From Albimonas sp963977235 (GTDB lineage Bacteria; Pseudomonadota; Alphaproteobacteria; Rhodobacterales; Rhodobacteraceae), in the NCBI RefSeq assembly GCF_963977235.1, contig NZ_CAXBOD010000001.1, positions 62,001 through 126,000 on the forward strand: 64,000 nucleotides of DNA, read 5' to 3'. The position numbers and the translations under genes were made by a program. The first letter of the stretch is position 1; each line of letters opens with the position of its first letter. This document shows positions 1 through 9,172 of the stretch, piece by piece. The notes below the pieces were generated by a model. It was not told the DNA's origin. It saw only the letters and a list, made by a program, of their open reading frames with translations, and made no database searches.

Positions 1-199
1 GATCCTGCTGGAGGAGGGCCGCGCCGGGGCGCCGAAGATGTTCACCGTCGGCATCCACTGCCGCCTGTTGGGCAAGCCGGGCCGCGCCGCGGCGTTGAAG
101 CGGTTCCTCGACGAGGTGACCGCCAACCCCGAGATCTGGGTCGCGACCCGCCTCGACATCGCCCGCCACTGGGAGGCGCGGTTCCCGAAGCCGGAGTGA
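1..199 (+). CDS. PuuE-like polysaccharide deacetylase/allantoinase, C-terminal end (partial)
   Basis: The gene enters from the left edge and only its last 65 residues are visible. The tail contains HCRLLGKPGRAAALKRFLD and then RLDIARHW, which are typical of the C-terminus of PuuE-type allantoinases and related NodB-fold polysaccharide deacetylases. In that family the enzyme hydrolyses allantoin in purine catabolism, but the catalytic part is outside the window, so the substrate is inferred. It converges on the amidase gene with a 13-bp gap. A purine or amide catabolic context would fit the neighbouring amidase. Confidence 0.75.
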   Translation, partial: ILLEEGRAGAPKMFTVGIHCRLLGKPGRAAALKRFLDEVTANPEIWVATRLDIARHWEARFPKPE

Positions 200-212
200 G
201 GGGGCGGCGCGG

Positions 213-1547
213 TCAGCTCACCGCCGCCTCCGCCGCCGCGCCCAGGCGGCATAGCTCCCACTCGCCGAAGGGCTTGCCGAAGAACATCAGGCCGCAGCCC
301 GGCTCGGGCAGCGGCACGGTCAGGGAGCTGACGCCCAGCAGGTTGCCGATGCGGGTGTTGCGCAGGGCCATCAGGTTGATCCGGCGGTAATATTCGTCGT
401 CCGACAGCAGGCGCGAGACCGAGGGCGGCAGGATCGGCGCCGTCGGCATCGCGGCGGCGTCGAAGCCCCCCACGCGCGCCGCCCAGTCGAGGCGCACCTG
501 CATCATCTTCGCCCGCGCCCGAAGATAGACGGCCGAAGAGACGTCGCGTCCCGGCTCGGTGCGCTGGCGGACCTGGTGGAACATGCGGTCGCCGACCGCC
601 TCGATCCGCTCGCCCCACTCGGCCCAGGCCTCGGCGACGATCAGGGGGGCGGCGACGGTCAGGACCTCGGCGAACTCGGGCACGTCGGCCCAGGTGATCT
701 CGGCGCCCGCGGCCTCCAGCCTGGCGATGCCGGCCTCGAAGGCGGCCACCGGCTCGGGGTCGGAGTTGTCGTACATGGTCGCGCGATCCACCAGGATCCG
801 CCGGCCCTTCATCGAGACGCCCGAGAGGTCCGGCGCCGGCGTCCCCGCCATGATCGAGGTCAGCAGCGCCGCATCCTCGACCGAGCGGCACAGCGGCCCC
901 ACCGTATCGAACCCCGCCGCGAGCGCGCGCGAGCCCTCGACCGGGATCAGCCCCAGCGTGGTCTTCAGCCCGGTCAGGTTCTGCCAGCCCGAGGGGATGC
1001 GGACCGAACCGCCGGTGTCCGAGCCGATCCCCGCCGCCGCCAGCCCCTGCGTGACCGAGGCGGCGGCCCCGGACGAGGACCCGCCCGGCGCCCAGTCGGG
1101 ATCGTGCGGGTTCGGCGAGGTCGCCGTCACCGGGTTCACGCCCAGGCCCGAGAAGGCGATCTCGGTCATGTGGGTCTTGCCCAGGCACACCAGACCGGCG
1201 GCCGTGCCGCGGGCGAGGCAGACCGCGTCGGCCGTGGCGGGCGGCTCGCCGTCCAGCATCGCGGTGCCGGCGCGGGTCGGGGCGCCGGCGAGGTCGTAGA
1301 GGTCCTTCCAGGAGATCGGCACGCCGTCCAGCAGGTGCCGCCGGGCGCCGCTGCTGGCGCGCATCGCGGCGGATTTCGCCTCGGCGCGGGCGCGGTCGGG
1401 CGTGGTCATCTGGTAGACGCGGTCGCGCATCGGATGGGCGTCGATGGCCGCGAGGAAGGTCTCGGCCAGGTCGACGGGGTCGATCTCGCCCGCGCCGATG
1501 CCGCGGCCCAGGTCCGCCGCCGTCATGCTCCGCCAGCGCTCGCTCAT
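213..1547 (-). CDS. Amidase signature-family amidohydrolase
   Basis: A 444-residue amidase. The Ser-cisSer-Lys machinery is visible: the lysine is in SWKDLYD, and the glycine/serine-rich signature GGSSSGAAASV is followed by GIGSDTGGSVRIPS. These enzymes hydrolyse amides in the cytoplasm; the substrate cannot be read from sequence. The start is the ATG at 1547 because GGAGGG lies about 7 nt upstream; a reading frame open further upstream is low-complexity and overlaps the divergent hydroxylase gene. It is not GatA by context, since no gatB or gatC is nearby. A catabolic amidase next to the PuuE-like gene is the best reading. Confidence 0.88.
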   Translation of the reverse strand: MSERWRSMTAADLGRGIGAGEIDPVDLAETFLAAIDAHPMRDRVYQMTTPDRARAEAKSAAMRASSGARRHLLDGVPISWKDLYDLAGAPTRAGTAMLDGEPPATADAVCLARGTAAGLVCLGKTHMTEIAFSGLGVNPVTATSPNPHDPDWAPGGSSSGAAASVTQGLAAAGIGSDTGGSVRIPSGWQNLTGLKTTLGLIPVEGSRALAAGFDTVGPLCRSVEDAALLTSIMAGTPAPDLSGVSMKGRRILVDRATMYDNSDPEPVAAFEAGIARLEAAGAEITWADVPEFAEVLTVAAPLIVAEAWAEWGERIEAVGDRMFHQVRQRTEPGRDVSSAVYLRARAKMMQVRLDWAARVGGFDAAAMPTAPILPPSVSRLLSDDEYYRRINLMALRNTRIGNLLGVSSLTVPLPEPGCGLMFFGKPFGEWELCRLGAAAEAAVS

Positions 1548-1665
1548 GCCCGATCCCTCCCGCTCGTCACGCGGGCCCCCCGCGCGTTCCGGCCGCACGG
1601 TAGCGGCCGCCCCGCGACGCGGCAATGCATGGACATCGCCTGCCCGGGGCGCAAATACAGAGGTC

Positions 1666-2895
1666 ATGACCAAGGATGCCGACGCGCTGATCGTAGGCGG
1701 CGGGCTGAACGGGCCCGCCACGGCCCTGGCGCTCGCCCGCGCCGGGCTGCGCGTGGCGCTGATCGACGCGGCCGAGCCGGATGTCCGCATGGACCCCGGG
1801 TTCGACGGGCGCGCCTACAACCTCGGGCTCGCCTCGCGCCGCTTTCTGCAGGTGGCCGGCGTGTGGGACGAGATCGCCCCCCACGCCCAGCCGGTGCGCG
1901 AGGTGAAACTCGAGGACGCCCGCCCCGGGGAGCGCGCCGCCGCCGCGCTGGCCCATTTCGACCACGACGAGATCGACGAGGGCCCCGCCGCCCAGATCGT
2001 CGAGGATCGCATCCTGCGCCCCGCCCTGTTGCGCGCCTGCCAGGCCGAGCCGCTGATCGACCTGCACGCCCCCGCCACGGTCACCGCCGTCCGGCGCGAG
2101 GAGGCCGGCGCGCAGGCGGACCTCTCCACCGGGCAGACCCTTCGCGCGCCTGTGCTGATCGCCTGCGACGGACGCGAGAGCGCGCTCGCCCGCGCCGCGG
2201 GGATCCGGCGCACGGGCTGGGGCTACGACCAGACCGGCCTGGTGTGCGCGGTAGAGCATGAGCTTGACCACCAGGGCGTCGCCCGCCAGCGGTTCCTGCC
2301 CGGCGGGCCGTTCGCGGTGCTGCCGCTGCCGGGCGGGCGCCGGTCCTCCCTGGTGTGGACCGAACGCACGGCCGTGGCGCATCGCATCCACGCGCTGCCC
2401 GACGCCGACTACCGCGCCGAGGTCGAGACGCGCATGGGCGGCGCGCTGGGCGCGGTGACGCTGACCGGCAAGCGCTGGATGTATCCGCTGAAACTGTCGG
2501 TGGCGCAGAGCTGGATCGCGCCGCGCCTGGCCCTGGTCGGGGATGCGGCGCATGCCGTGCATCCGATCGCGGGGCAGGGTCTGAATCTCGGGCTTCGCGA
2601 CGCCGCAGCGCTGGCCGAAGTGCTGGCCGAGGCGAAGCGGCGGGGCGAGGATATCGGTGTGACCACCGTGCTCGAGCGCTACCAGCGCTGGCGGCGCTTT
2701 GACGGGGTCTCGTTGGCGCTGGGCATGGATGCGGTCAACCGCCTGTTCTCAAACGACGATCCGGGACTTCGGCTGATCCGCGACGCCGGAGTTCGGCTGG
2801 CGACCGCCCTGCGTCCCGCGCGGCGCGCGTTCATGCGCGAAGCCGCGGGGGTCTCGGGCGATCTTCCGAAGATGCTCCGGGGCGAGGCGATCTGA
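1666..2895 (+). CDS. UbiH/COQ6-family FAD-dependent hydroxylase
   Basis: A 409-residue flavin monooxygenase. The N-terminal Rossmann motif is GGGLNGPATALALARAG (residues 11-27), a second FAD contact is ACDGRES near 166, and the FAD ribityl motif is GDAAHAVHPIAGQG near residue 290. This arrangement is that of the UbiH/UbiF/VisC/COQ6 group, which hydroxylates the ubiquinone ring at the membrane. Which ring position it acts on cannot be told. The start is the ATG at 1666, after AGAGG; it is divergent from the amidase with 118 bp between starts. The 3' end overlaps the convergent response-regulator gene by 65 bp. Confidence 0.9.
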   Translation: MTKDADALIVGGGLNGPATALALARAGLRVALIDAAEPDVRMDPGFDGRAYNLGLASRRFLQVAGVWDEIAPHAQPVREVKLEDARPGERAAAALAHFDHDEIDEGPAAQIVEDRILRPALLRACQAEPLIDLHAPATVTAVRREEAGAQADLSTGQTLRAPVLIACDGRESALARAAGIRRTGWGYDQTGLVCAVEHELDHQGVARQRFLPGGPFAVLPLPGGRRSSLVWTERTAVAHRIHALPDADYRAEVETRMGGALGAVTLTGKRWMYPLKLSVAQSWIAPRLALVGDAAHAVHPIAGQGLNLGLRDAAALAEVLAEAKRRGEDIGVTTVLERYQRWRRFDGVSLALGMDAVNRLFSNDDPGLRLIRDAGVRLATALRPARRAFMREAAGVSGDLPKMLRGEAI

Positions 2896-3400
2896 ACGGC
2901 TCGACCGTGCCGCGGGTCGGCGCCGCCTTGCGCAGGGCCGCGATCATCGCAGCGCGGGCTGCCCGACGCCCGCCGGCGAAGCCGACGCCGCCTATGGTCA
3001 GTCCCTGTGGACCTGGGCCCGCCACTTCCCTGGCGCGGATCATGCTGACCACGCTGCGAACCATGGCGCCGACCTCGTCGCCGTCCTCGATCCGCTTGGC
3101 CACCACCGCCCGGACGTTGGCATGGCCGCGGAAGATCTCCAGCGCGTCGGTGGTCTCGGAGCCGGTGAACACCAGCACCGGCGCCCGCGGACACAGGCGC
3201 AGCGCCTCGGCCGCCACTTCAAGTCCGCTGCCGTCCGGCAGCGCAAGGTCGATGACTAGCGCATCAGGAGTCGCCGCCTGCAAGGAGGCGATCGCGGCGG
3301 CGATCGAGGGCAGACAGATCCCCTCGACGTCGTGATCCTCGATCTCCAGGCGAACCAGTTCCGCGAGGGACGTGTCGTCCTCAACGATCAGACAACGCAT
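2831..3400 (-). CDS. Receiver-only response regulator
   Basis: A 189-residue protein with one CheY-like receiver domain. The acidic pair is D8/D9, the phospho-acceptor is D51 in VIDLALPDGSG, the switch threonine is T79 in VLVFTGSE and the lysine is K102. No output domain follows; after about residue 125 the chain is arginine/proline-rich and probably disordered. The ATG at 3400 is preceded by AGGAG at 6 nt. No histidine kinase is nearby, so its partner is unknown. The last 21 codons lie antisense to the end of the hydroxylase gene, which suggests the original stop was lost and the tail extended. Confidence 0.82.
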   Translation of the reverse strand: MRCLIVEDDTSLAELVRLEIEDHDVEGICLPSIAAAIASLQAATPDALVIDLALPDGSGLEVAAEALRLCPRAPVLVFTGSETTDALEIFRGHANVRAVVAKRIEDGDEVGAMVRSVVSMIRAREVAGPGPQGLTIGGVGFAGGRRAARAAMIAALRKAAPTRGTVEPFRSPRPGASSEDRPRPPRLRA

Positions 3401-3546
3401 GCAATGCTCCTGCGTCTCTATTCCCGTCCCCGAGGCCCCCCGCGGCAACGTTTCGTGCAGGGACTCTTTACCGCAGATGAACCGTCCGGTTGAAGATTCG
3501 TAAAGTTAAAATTCTCTGGGTTGAGCGCGCCGTCGGGCCCTCGGGC

Positions 3547-3574
3547 GGCGCCGGGACCCGCGGGTCCCGGCGCC
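3547..3574 (-). terminator. Perfect 28-bp palindrome, probable terminator of the GS-family gene
   Basis: The sequence is a perfect inverted repeat with arms GGCGCCGGGACCC and GGGTCCCGGCGCC around a GC centre. It lies 48 bp after the stop of the glutamine synthetase-like gene and upstream of the response regulator. No U-tract follows on either side, so termination is inferred from position and stem strength. Confidence 0.6.
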
Positions 3575-3622
3575 TGTGCAAATCTCTGTTCGCGCAGGCA
3601 AACCGTCCCGGAAGGCGCGCCG

Positions 3623-4990
3623 TCACATCACCTCGAGGTAGCGCGCCAGCTCCATCGGGGTGACCTCGCTTTCGACGATCTCCAGCTCCCGCTCGGCATT
3701 GCGGATCAGCAGGTCGACCATCATCGGCCCCAGCGCCTCCTCGAGGAAGGCCGAGGAGCGGGCGGCCTCCATCGCCTCGTGCAGGTCGGTGGGCAGGCGG
3801 CGGCGGTTGTCGGCGGCGTAGGCGTCGCCCTCGGTGGGGCGGGTCGGCTCGATCTGCTGCTCGATCCCCTTCAGCCCGGCGGCGAGCTGCACCGCCATCA
3901 GCAGGTAGGGGTTGCAGTCGGCCGCGGCCTCCCGGCTCTCGATGCGCACCACGGGGTCGTCCGAGGCGTCGGCCCCGTCGATGACCCGCAGCGCCACGGT
4001 GCGGTTGTCCACCCCCCAGGAGGCCGAGGTCGGCGCGTAGGAATACAGCTTCCGCCGCCGGTAGGCGTTGGGATGGGTCGAGCCCACCAGGCTCGATTCC
4101 CGCATCGCCGCCTGCAGCCCGCCGAGGAACCAGCGCCCCTCGTCCGACAGCCCGCCGTCCAGCGCAAAGGCGTTGCGCCCGTCGCGCCACAGCGAGTGGT
4201 GCACGTGAAAACCGTTGCCGGAGCGGTCGTGGAAGGGCTTGGCCATGAAGCTCGCCACCAGGCCCATCGGGCGGACCATCTGCTTGATCATGCCGCGCAG
4301 CAGGAGGGTGTGGTCGGCGGCCTCGAGCGTGGGGGCGTGGCGCAGGTTCACCTCGACCTGGCCGGCCGAGAACTCCGGGTTCGACTGCTCCACCGGCACG
4401 CCCATGGCCGCGAGATTGCGGCGCACCGGGCCCAGCACCGGCTCGAGCTCGGCGGCGCGGGCGAGGCCGTAGCACTCGGGCCGCTGCTCGCGCGGGCGGC
4501 CGGTGGCGGGGTCGAGGAGGTAGAACTCCAGCTCGCCCGCGGCGCGGGGCTCGAGGCCCATCGCGCGCGCCTTCTCCACCGCCTGCAGCAGCGGCTGGCG
4601 GGGGTCGAGGGGGATCGGCGCGCCGTCCTTCTCCTGCGCGCGGCCGAGGCACATCCACACGCCCTCTTCCCAGGGGATCGGGCGCAGCGGGCCGCGGGGC
4701 AGGATGTTGAGGTCGGGATAGCCGCTGTCGGCGGCGGAATACTCGTTGGGCACCAGCAGGCTGCCCACGTCCATGGCGAAGAAGGTGTTGTCGAGGCTGA
4801 TGCCCCGCCGGCGGACCGAGCGCCAGTGCTCGGCCGTCACCCGCTTGCCGCGCAGGATGCCGTTCAGGTCGCCCACGCCCAGCACGACGGTGTGGCAGCC
4901 CTCGGGCAGCGCCTCGGCCGGCATTTCGTCGCTGGGATCGGGCTCGCCGATCACGCCATAGCCCGCGCGCACCCCGCCCGCCTCGCTCAT
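3623..4990 (-). CDS. Glutamine synthetase-family ligase (gamma-glutamylpolyamine synthetase-like)
   Basis: A 455-residue member of the GS superfamily. The catalytic barrel shows GELEFYLLD, NPEFSAGQVEVNL, the ATP/metal segment ASFMAKPFHDRSGNGFHVHHS, and the arginine-containing NRTVALRV. Length and divergence fit the GlnT/PuuA-like branch, which ligates glutamate to amines or other amino compounds, rather than housekeeping GlnA. No adenylylation-site tyrosine motif typical of GlnA was recognised. The start ATG at 4990 has AGGGG upstream. No puu pathway partner is adjacent apart from the PuuE-like fragment 3.5 kb away. Substrate assignment is inference. Confidence 0.85.
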   Translation of the reverse strand: MSEAGGVRAGYGVIGEPDPSDEMPAEALPEGCHTVVLGVGDLNGILRGKRVTAEHWRSVRRRGISLDNTFFAMDVGSLLVPNEYSAADSGYPDLNILPRGPLRPIPWEEGVWMCLGRAQEKDGAPIPLDPRQPLLQAVEKARAMGLEPRAAGELEFYLLDPATGRPREQRPECYGLARAAELEPVLGPVRRNLAAMGVPVEQSNPEFSAGQVEVNLRHAPTLEAADHTLLLRGMIKQMVRPMGLVASFMAKPFHDRSGNGFHVHHSLWRDGRNAFALDGGLSDEGRWFLGGLQAAMRESSLVGSTHPNAYRRRKLYSYAPTSASWGVDNRTVALRVIDGADASDDPVVRIESREAAADCNPYLLMAVQLAAGLKGIEQQIEPTRPTEGDAYAADNRRRLPTDLHEAMEAARSSAFLEEALGPMMVDLLIRNAERELEIVESEVTPMELARYLEVM

Positions 4991-5102
4991 GCTGCCCCCT
5001 GCGGAATTGTTGTCATTGCACTGGAATAGCCCGGCGATGTCTGGGGGGGCAAGCGCAGGGGGCGCGGGGGCGCCGCGTTACAGCACGCGGATGGGGGGGC
5101 GC

Positions 5103-5444
5103 TCAGCTCTCGTCCTTCAGGATCGCGACCTCCTCGCGCAGGGCGCCGAGGGTCTCCATCGCCGCGGCCAGCTCCGCCTCGCGTTCGTGGAGGGCGCGGC
5201 TCAGCTCGGTCTTGACCTCCTCCAGGCGGTCGGAAAGCTCGGCCTGGCGGGCCTGCGCCTCGGCGGCCAGGGCGTCGCGGCGCTCCTCGGCGTCGGCGAG
5301 GCGGCGCGCGAGGTCCTGCAGGCGGACGTCCTCGGCGCCCGAGCGGCGCACCAGCCGCGCCCAGAGGGCGTGGAGCGCCCAGCCCAGCGCCGCCGACAGC
5401 GCCATCGCGCCGCCCAGCGCCAGGGCCAGCTCCAGCCGGGTCAT
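5103..5444 (-). CDS. Small membrane-anchored coiled-coil protein
   Basis: A 113-residue protein with one hydrophobic N-terminal helix (about residues 5-30) followed by a long charged heptad-rich segment (about 42-105) that should form a coiled coil. Its start codon overlaps the stop of the OmpA-family gene (ATGA, 4 bp), so the two are translationally coupled and likely co-transcribed. No family name was recognised. By context it probably sits in the inner membrane and assists or binds the larger envelope protein. Confidence 0.7.
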   Translation of the reverse strand: MTRLELALALGGAMALSAALGWALHALWARLVRRSGAEDVRLQDLARRLADAEERRDALAAEAQARQAELSDRLEEVKTELSRALHEREAELAAAMETLGALREEVAILKDES

Positions 5445-7543
5445 TCCTCGAAATCCTCCGGCGGGTCGGCCAGCGCGGCGTCCTGGAAGGCGATGCGCCG
5501 GTTCAGGGCGCGGCCCGCCTCCGTGCCGTTGTCGGCGACGGGGCGGCTTTCGCCGTAGCCGCGCGCCAGCATCCGGCCCGAGGGCACGCCGCGGGCGAAC
5601 AGCCCCTCCAGCACCGCCTCGGCCCGGGCGCGGGAGAGGGCGGCGTTGGTCGACTCGCGTCCCTGGCTGTCGGTGTGGCCGCCGATCTCGACCGCGATCC
5701 CCTCGCAGCGGGTGAGGATCGCCGCCAGACGGTCCAGCGTCGGCAGGCTTTCCCGCGCCACCCGCGCGGCGCCGGGATCGAACAGGATCGGCGCGGCCTC
5801 GACTTCGGACTGAAGCGCCTCGAGGCAGGCCGAGGGGGGCAGCGGCAGGCGCGCGGCCACGGCCGGCAGGTCCACCGTCACCTCGACGCTGGCGGGCACC
5901 CCGATCTCGGCGAAGCGGGCGGCGACGCGCGCGGCCTCCCGCGCCGCCATCGGCCGCTGCGAGGCGCCGCGGATCCGGGCGCTTTCGCCGTCGAAGGCGA
6001 GCGTGCCGCTGTCGAGCGTGCGCATCACGTCGATCCCGGCCAGCGCCACGCGCCGCCAGGCGGGCGGCGGCGCGGCCTCGGTCAGATCCATCGCGTCCTG
6101 CACCCCCATCACCCCGAACCGCGCCCGGGCGAAAGCGGCCACCGCATCGCGCGAGGCGGCGTCGGGCGCCGCCCCCATCAGCGAGACCGACTCCGGCCCC
6201 AACCGCATGGCGAACCAGCGCGGGGGCGCGGGCTCGCCCTGCTCGGTCTGTTCGGGACCGGGACGCCAGGCGGCGGGAGGCGGCGGCGCGAGGCGCAGCA
6301 CGAAATCCTCGGGCATCCGCTCGGCGAGCGCCCGGGCGGTCCTGCCGAACTGGTAGGACAGGGTCTGCGGAGCGGCCACCAGCCGGGCCTCGCCGTCGAT
6401 CATCTCGAAGCGGCCCGAGCCGAGCTCGCCCAGCGCCTCGATCCCGGCCACCGCCGCGGCGCCCCAGCGATCCGAGGGCGCGCCGACGCCGATCCGGCAG
6501 ACCGCATCCTCGCGCGGGGCTTCGCCGGGCAGGGAGTCGACCGCGGCCAGCACCGCCGTCCGCTCGGCCGCGTCGCGCAGGTCGCAGCCCAGCAGGGTCG
6601 GCCCGTCGGGCCCCAGCGCGATCACGAACCGGAACGGGCTGAAGGCCGGCGGCGGGCGCGAAATGTCGATCAGCAGCGTGGCGCCGGGAGGCGCGGCGTC
6701 GCGCAGCGCCTGCTCGACGGCGGCGGCGCTCTCGCTCTCGACCGCGCCGCCGGCGGCGGTCCGCGGGGCGCCGCTCAGCGACAGCACGCCCGGCGCGATC
6801 TCGGCGCGGGCCGAGGCGAGCCGGGCCAGCGCCTGCGTCGCCGCGCGGGCCAGCGCCAGGTCCTCGGGCGCGGGGGGGCGCGTGTCGGGCATCGACACGT
6901 CCTGCAGCTCGGGCGCCTCGGGGAGGGCCGCCAGCGCCTCGCGGATCGCGTCGAGCAGGTCGGGATGCACGGCGCCGGCGAGGGTGATCGTCTGCCCGTC
7001 GCGGGCCAGCGTCAGCGGCACGGCGGGATCGGGCGGGGGCGAGATCGCGGGCCGGGGGGGCGAGGGCTCCCCGCTCGCCGCCAGCAGCACGGGGGCGGGG
7101 GCGGCCGCGTGATCCGCGCCGGGGGAGCGCTCGGCCGGGGCGGCATGATCCTCGATCCGGGCGGTGGGCGCGGCCTGCGCCACGGCGGCGAGCGCCAGCT
7201 GGCGCGCGGCCTCCTGGGGGAACCGCCCCTCCAGCCGCAGCACCAGACCGTCGGCCGCGGCCCAGGCCCAGTCGGCCCCCGCGGCCTCGAGCGCGGCGTT
7301 CGCCCGCGCCCCGGCCAGCGCCTGCGCCTGGCCCGCCGCCACCCAGGCGCCGGGCCCCAGCAACGCCGCCAGCCCCGCGAGCCCCAGCGCGAACACGGCC
7401 CAGCCGGACCGCGCCTCGGCGGTCGCGGCCGCATCGCGCTCAGCGATCGCGGCCTGCGCTCGATCCTGCCCGACAGCCAGGCCGGAGTCCGGCCCCTGCG
7501 CCTGCGGGTTCGCGTCGTCCTGCTCTTGCTGGCGGTCGGCCAT
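5441..7543 (-). CDS. BON/OmpA-family envelope protein
   Basis: A 700-residue protein. After a charged N-terminus there is one membrane helix (about residues 48-70), then a long periplasmic region with repeated segments resembling BON domains (for example the stretch around LARDGQTITLAGAVHPDLLDA). It ends in an OmpA-like peptidoglycan-binding domain with VEIGGHTDSQG and NAALSRARAEAV. It is therefore an inner-membrane-anchored, cell-wall-binding protein. It is divergent from thrC with about 230 bp between starts. The downstream coiled-coil gene overlaps it by 4 bp. Base composition is extremely GC-rich, like its neighbours. Confidence 0.82.
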   Translation of the reverse strand: MADRQQEQDDANPQAQGPDSGLAVGQDRAQAAIAERDAAATAEARSGWAVFALGLAGLAALLGPGAWVAAGQAQALAGARANAALEAAGADWAWAAADGLVLRLEGRFPQEAARQLALAAVAQAAPTARIEDHAAPAERSPGADHAAAPAPVLLAASGEPSPPRPAISPPPDPAVPLTLARDGQTITLAGAVHPDLLDAIREALAALPEAPELQDVSMPDTRPPAPEDLALARAATQALARLASARAEIAPGVLSLSGAPRTAAGGAVESESAAAVEQALRDAAPPGATLLIDISRPPPAFSPFRFVIALGPDGPTLLGCDLRDAAERTAVLAAVDSLPGEAPREDAVCRIGVGAPSDRWGAAAVAGIEALGELGSGRFEMIDGEARLVAAPQTLSYQFGRTARALAERMPEDFVLRLAPPPPAAWRPGPEQTEQGEPAPPRWFAMRLGPESVSLMGAAPDAASRDAVAAFARARFGVMGVQDAMDLTEAAPPPAWRRVALAGIDVMRTLDSGTLAFDGESARIRGASQRPMAAREAARVAARFAEIGVPASVEVTVDLPAVAARLPLPPSACLEALQSEVEAAPILFDPGAARVARESLPTLDRLAAILTRCEGIAVEIGGHTDSQGRESTNAALSRARAEAVLEGLFARGVPSGRMLARGYGESRPVADNGTEAGRALNRRIAFQDAALADPPEDFEE

Positions 7544-7777
7544 CAGCTTCGCCGTCTCCGTTCGCCCCCCCGGGTGTCGCGCCGTGCGTCTTTCCTAGGA
7601 CCGTGGGCGCGCGCGGGGCAAGGGCGACGCTGCGCCCGCGCCCCTGCCCCCCGCGCGCGACAGGCGGTTTCGCGCCCGGTCCCCCCGCGGTTTCCCTTCG
7701 CCACGTTGTTTCCCGGCCCTCCATGCGCTAGGGCGGTGCGCCGATTCCGGCAGGGCGCGCAACGAGGGACCCCACCC

Positions 7778-9172
7778 GTGAGATACGTCAGCACCCGCGG
7801 CCAGGCCCCGATCCTGGGCTTCGACGACGCCATGCTGGCGGGCCTCGCCCGCGACGGCGGCCTCTACGTGCCCGAGACCGTGCCGCAGATCCCCGCCCAC
7901 GAGATCGCGGGCCTCGCCGGCATCGGCTACGAGCGCACGGCCTTCGCGGTGATGCAGCCCTTCGTCGGCGACACGATCTCCGACGCCGAGCTCTACGGCG
8001 CCATCGAGCGCGCCTACGCCTGCTTCGCCCACGCCGCCCGCGCGCCGCTGGTGCAGATCGGCGAGAACGACTGGATCCTGGAACTCCACCACGGCCCGAC
8101 GCTGGCGTTCAAGGACTTCGCCATGCAGCTCATCGGCCAGCTGTTCGAGCTGGTGCTGGGCAAGCGCGGCCGGCGGGTGACCATCGTGGGCGCGACCTCC
8201 GGCGACACCGGCTCGGCCGCCATCGAGGCGTTCCGGGGGCTGGACGCGGTCGACGTCTTCATCCTCTACCCCCACGGCCGGGTCTCCGAGATCCAGCGCC
8301 GGCAGATGACCACGCCGACCGAGGCCAACGTCCACGCCATCGCGGTCGAGGGCGACTTCGACGACTGCCAGGCGCTGGTCAAGGCGATGTTCAACGACCA
8401 CGCTTTCCGCGACGAGATGAGCCTCGCGGCCGTCAACTCGATCAACTGGGCGCGCGTGCTGGCGCAGGTGGTCTACTACTTCACCGCCGCCGTCTCGCTG
8501 GGCGCGCCGCATCGGCCGGTCAGCTTCTCGGTCCCCACCGGCAACTTCGGCGACATCTTCGCGGGCCATATCGCCAAGCGCATGGGCCTGCCGATCGACC
8601 GGCTGGTGATCGCCACCAACCGCAACGACATCCTGCACCGCACGGTGACGACGGGGATGCACGTCAAGGAAGGCGTGGCGCCCACGATCTCACCCAGCAT
8701 GGACATCCAGATCTCTTCGAATTTCGAGAGATTGCTGTTCGAACTGCTGGACCGGGACGGGCAGGCCGTGATCAACCTCATGGAATCGCTGCGCCAGCAG
8801 GGCGGCTTCACGCTGCCCGACCAGGCTCTGGCGCGGCTCCGCGAGGAGTTCGACAGCGGCATGGCGACCGAAGACGAGACCCGCGCCACCATCGCCGCGA
8901 TCCGCGAGGTGACCGGCCAGGTGATCGACCCGCACACCGCCGTGGGCGTGAAGGCCGCCGCCGACGTGCGCGGCGCCGCCGCCACGCCGATGGTGGTGCT
9001 GGGCACCGCCCACGCGGCCAAGTTCCCCGACGCCGTCAGCCAGGCCTGCGGCGTCCGCCCGGTTCTGCCCGCGCGGCTCGCCCATATCGAACTCGCGCGC
9101 GAGCGCACCACCGTCGTTCCCAACGACCTTGCCGCACTGCAGGCGCTGTTGCGCCGGGAGGCCCGCCGATGA
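7778..9172 (+). CDS. thrC: Threonine synthase
   Basis: A 464-residue PLP enzyme that converts O-phosphohomoserine to threonine. The start is GTG at 7778 with GAGGG 9 nt upstream, giving the family's usual opening MRYVSTRGQAPILGFDDA. The PLP lysine is in HGPTLAFKDFAMQL (about residue 112), followed by the phosphate-binding loop GATSGDTGSAA. NSINWARVLAQ and PTGNFGDIFAG are further thrC hallmarks. The gene overlaps the M16 peptidase gene by 4 bp (ATGA), so both are one operon. Confidence 0.96.
   Translation: MRYVSTRGQAPILGFDDAMLAGLARDGGLYVPETVPQIPAHEIAGLAGIGYERTAFAVMQPFVGDTISDAELYGAIERAYACFAHAARAPLVQIGENDWILELHHGPTLAFKDFAMQLIGQLFELVLGKRGRRVTIVGATSGDTGSAAIEAFRGLDAVDVFILYPHGRVSEIQRRQMTTPTEANVHAIAVEGDFDDCQALVKAMFNDHAFRDEMSLAAVNSINWARVLAQVVYYFTAAVSLGAPHRPVSFSVPTGNFGDIFAGHIAKRMGLPIDRLVIATNRNDILHRTVTTGMHVKEGVAPTISPSMDIQISSNFERLLFELLDRDGQAVINLMESLRQQGGFTLPDQALARLREEFDSGMATEDETRATIAAIREVTGQVIDPHTAVGVKAAADVRGAAATPMVVLGTAHAAKFPDAVSQACGVRPVLPARLAHIELARERTTVVPNDLAALQALLRREARR

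Noticed and set aside
5675..7777. A long plus-strand extension upstream of thrC (about 700 residues)
   Set aside because: It is antisense to the OmpA-family gene and arginine/glycine-rich; thrC starts properly at the GTG at 7778.
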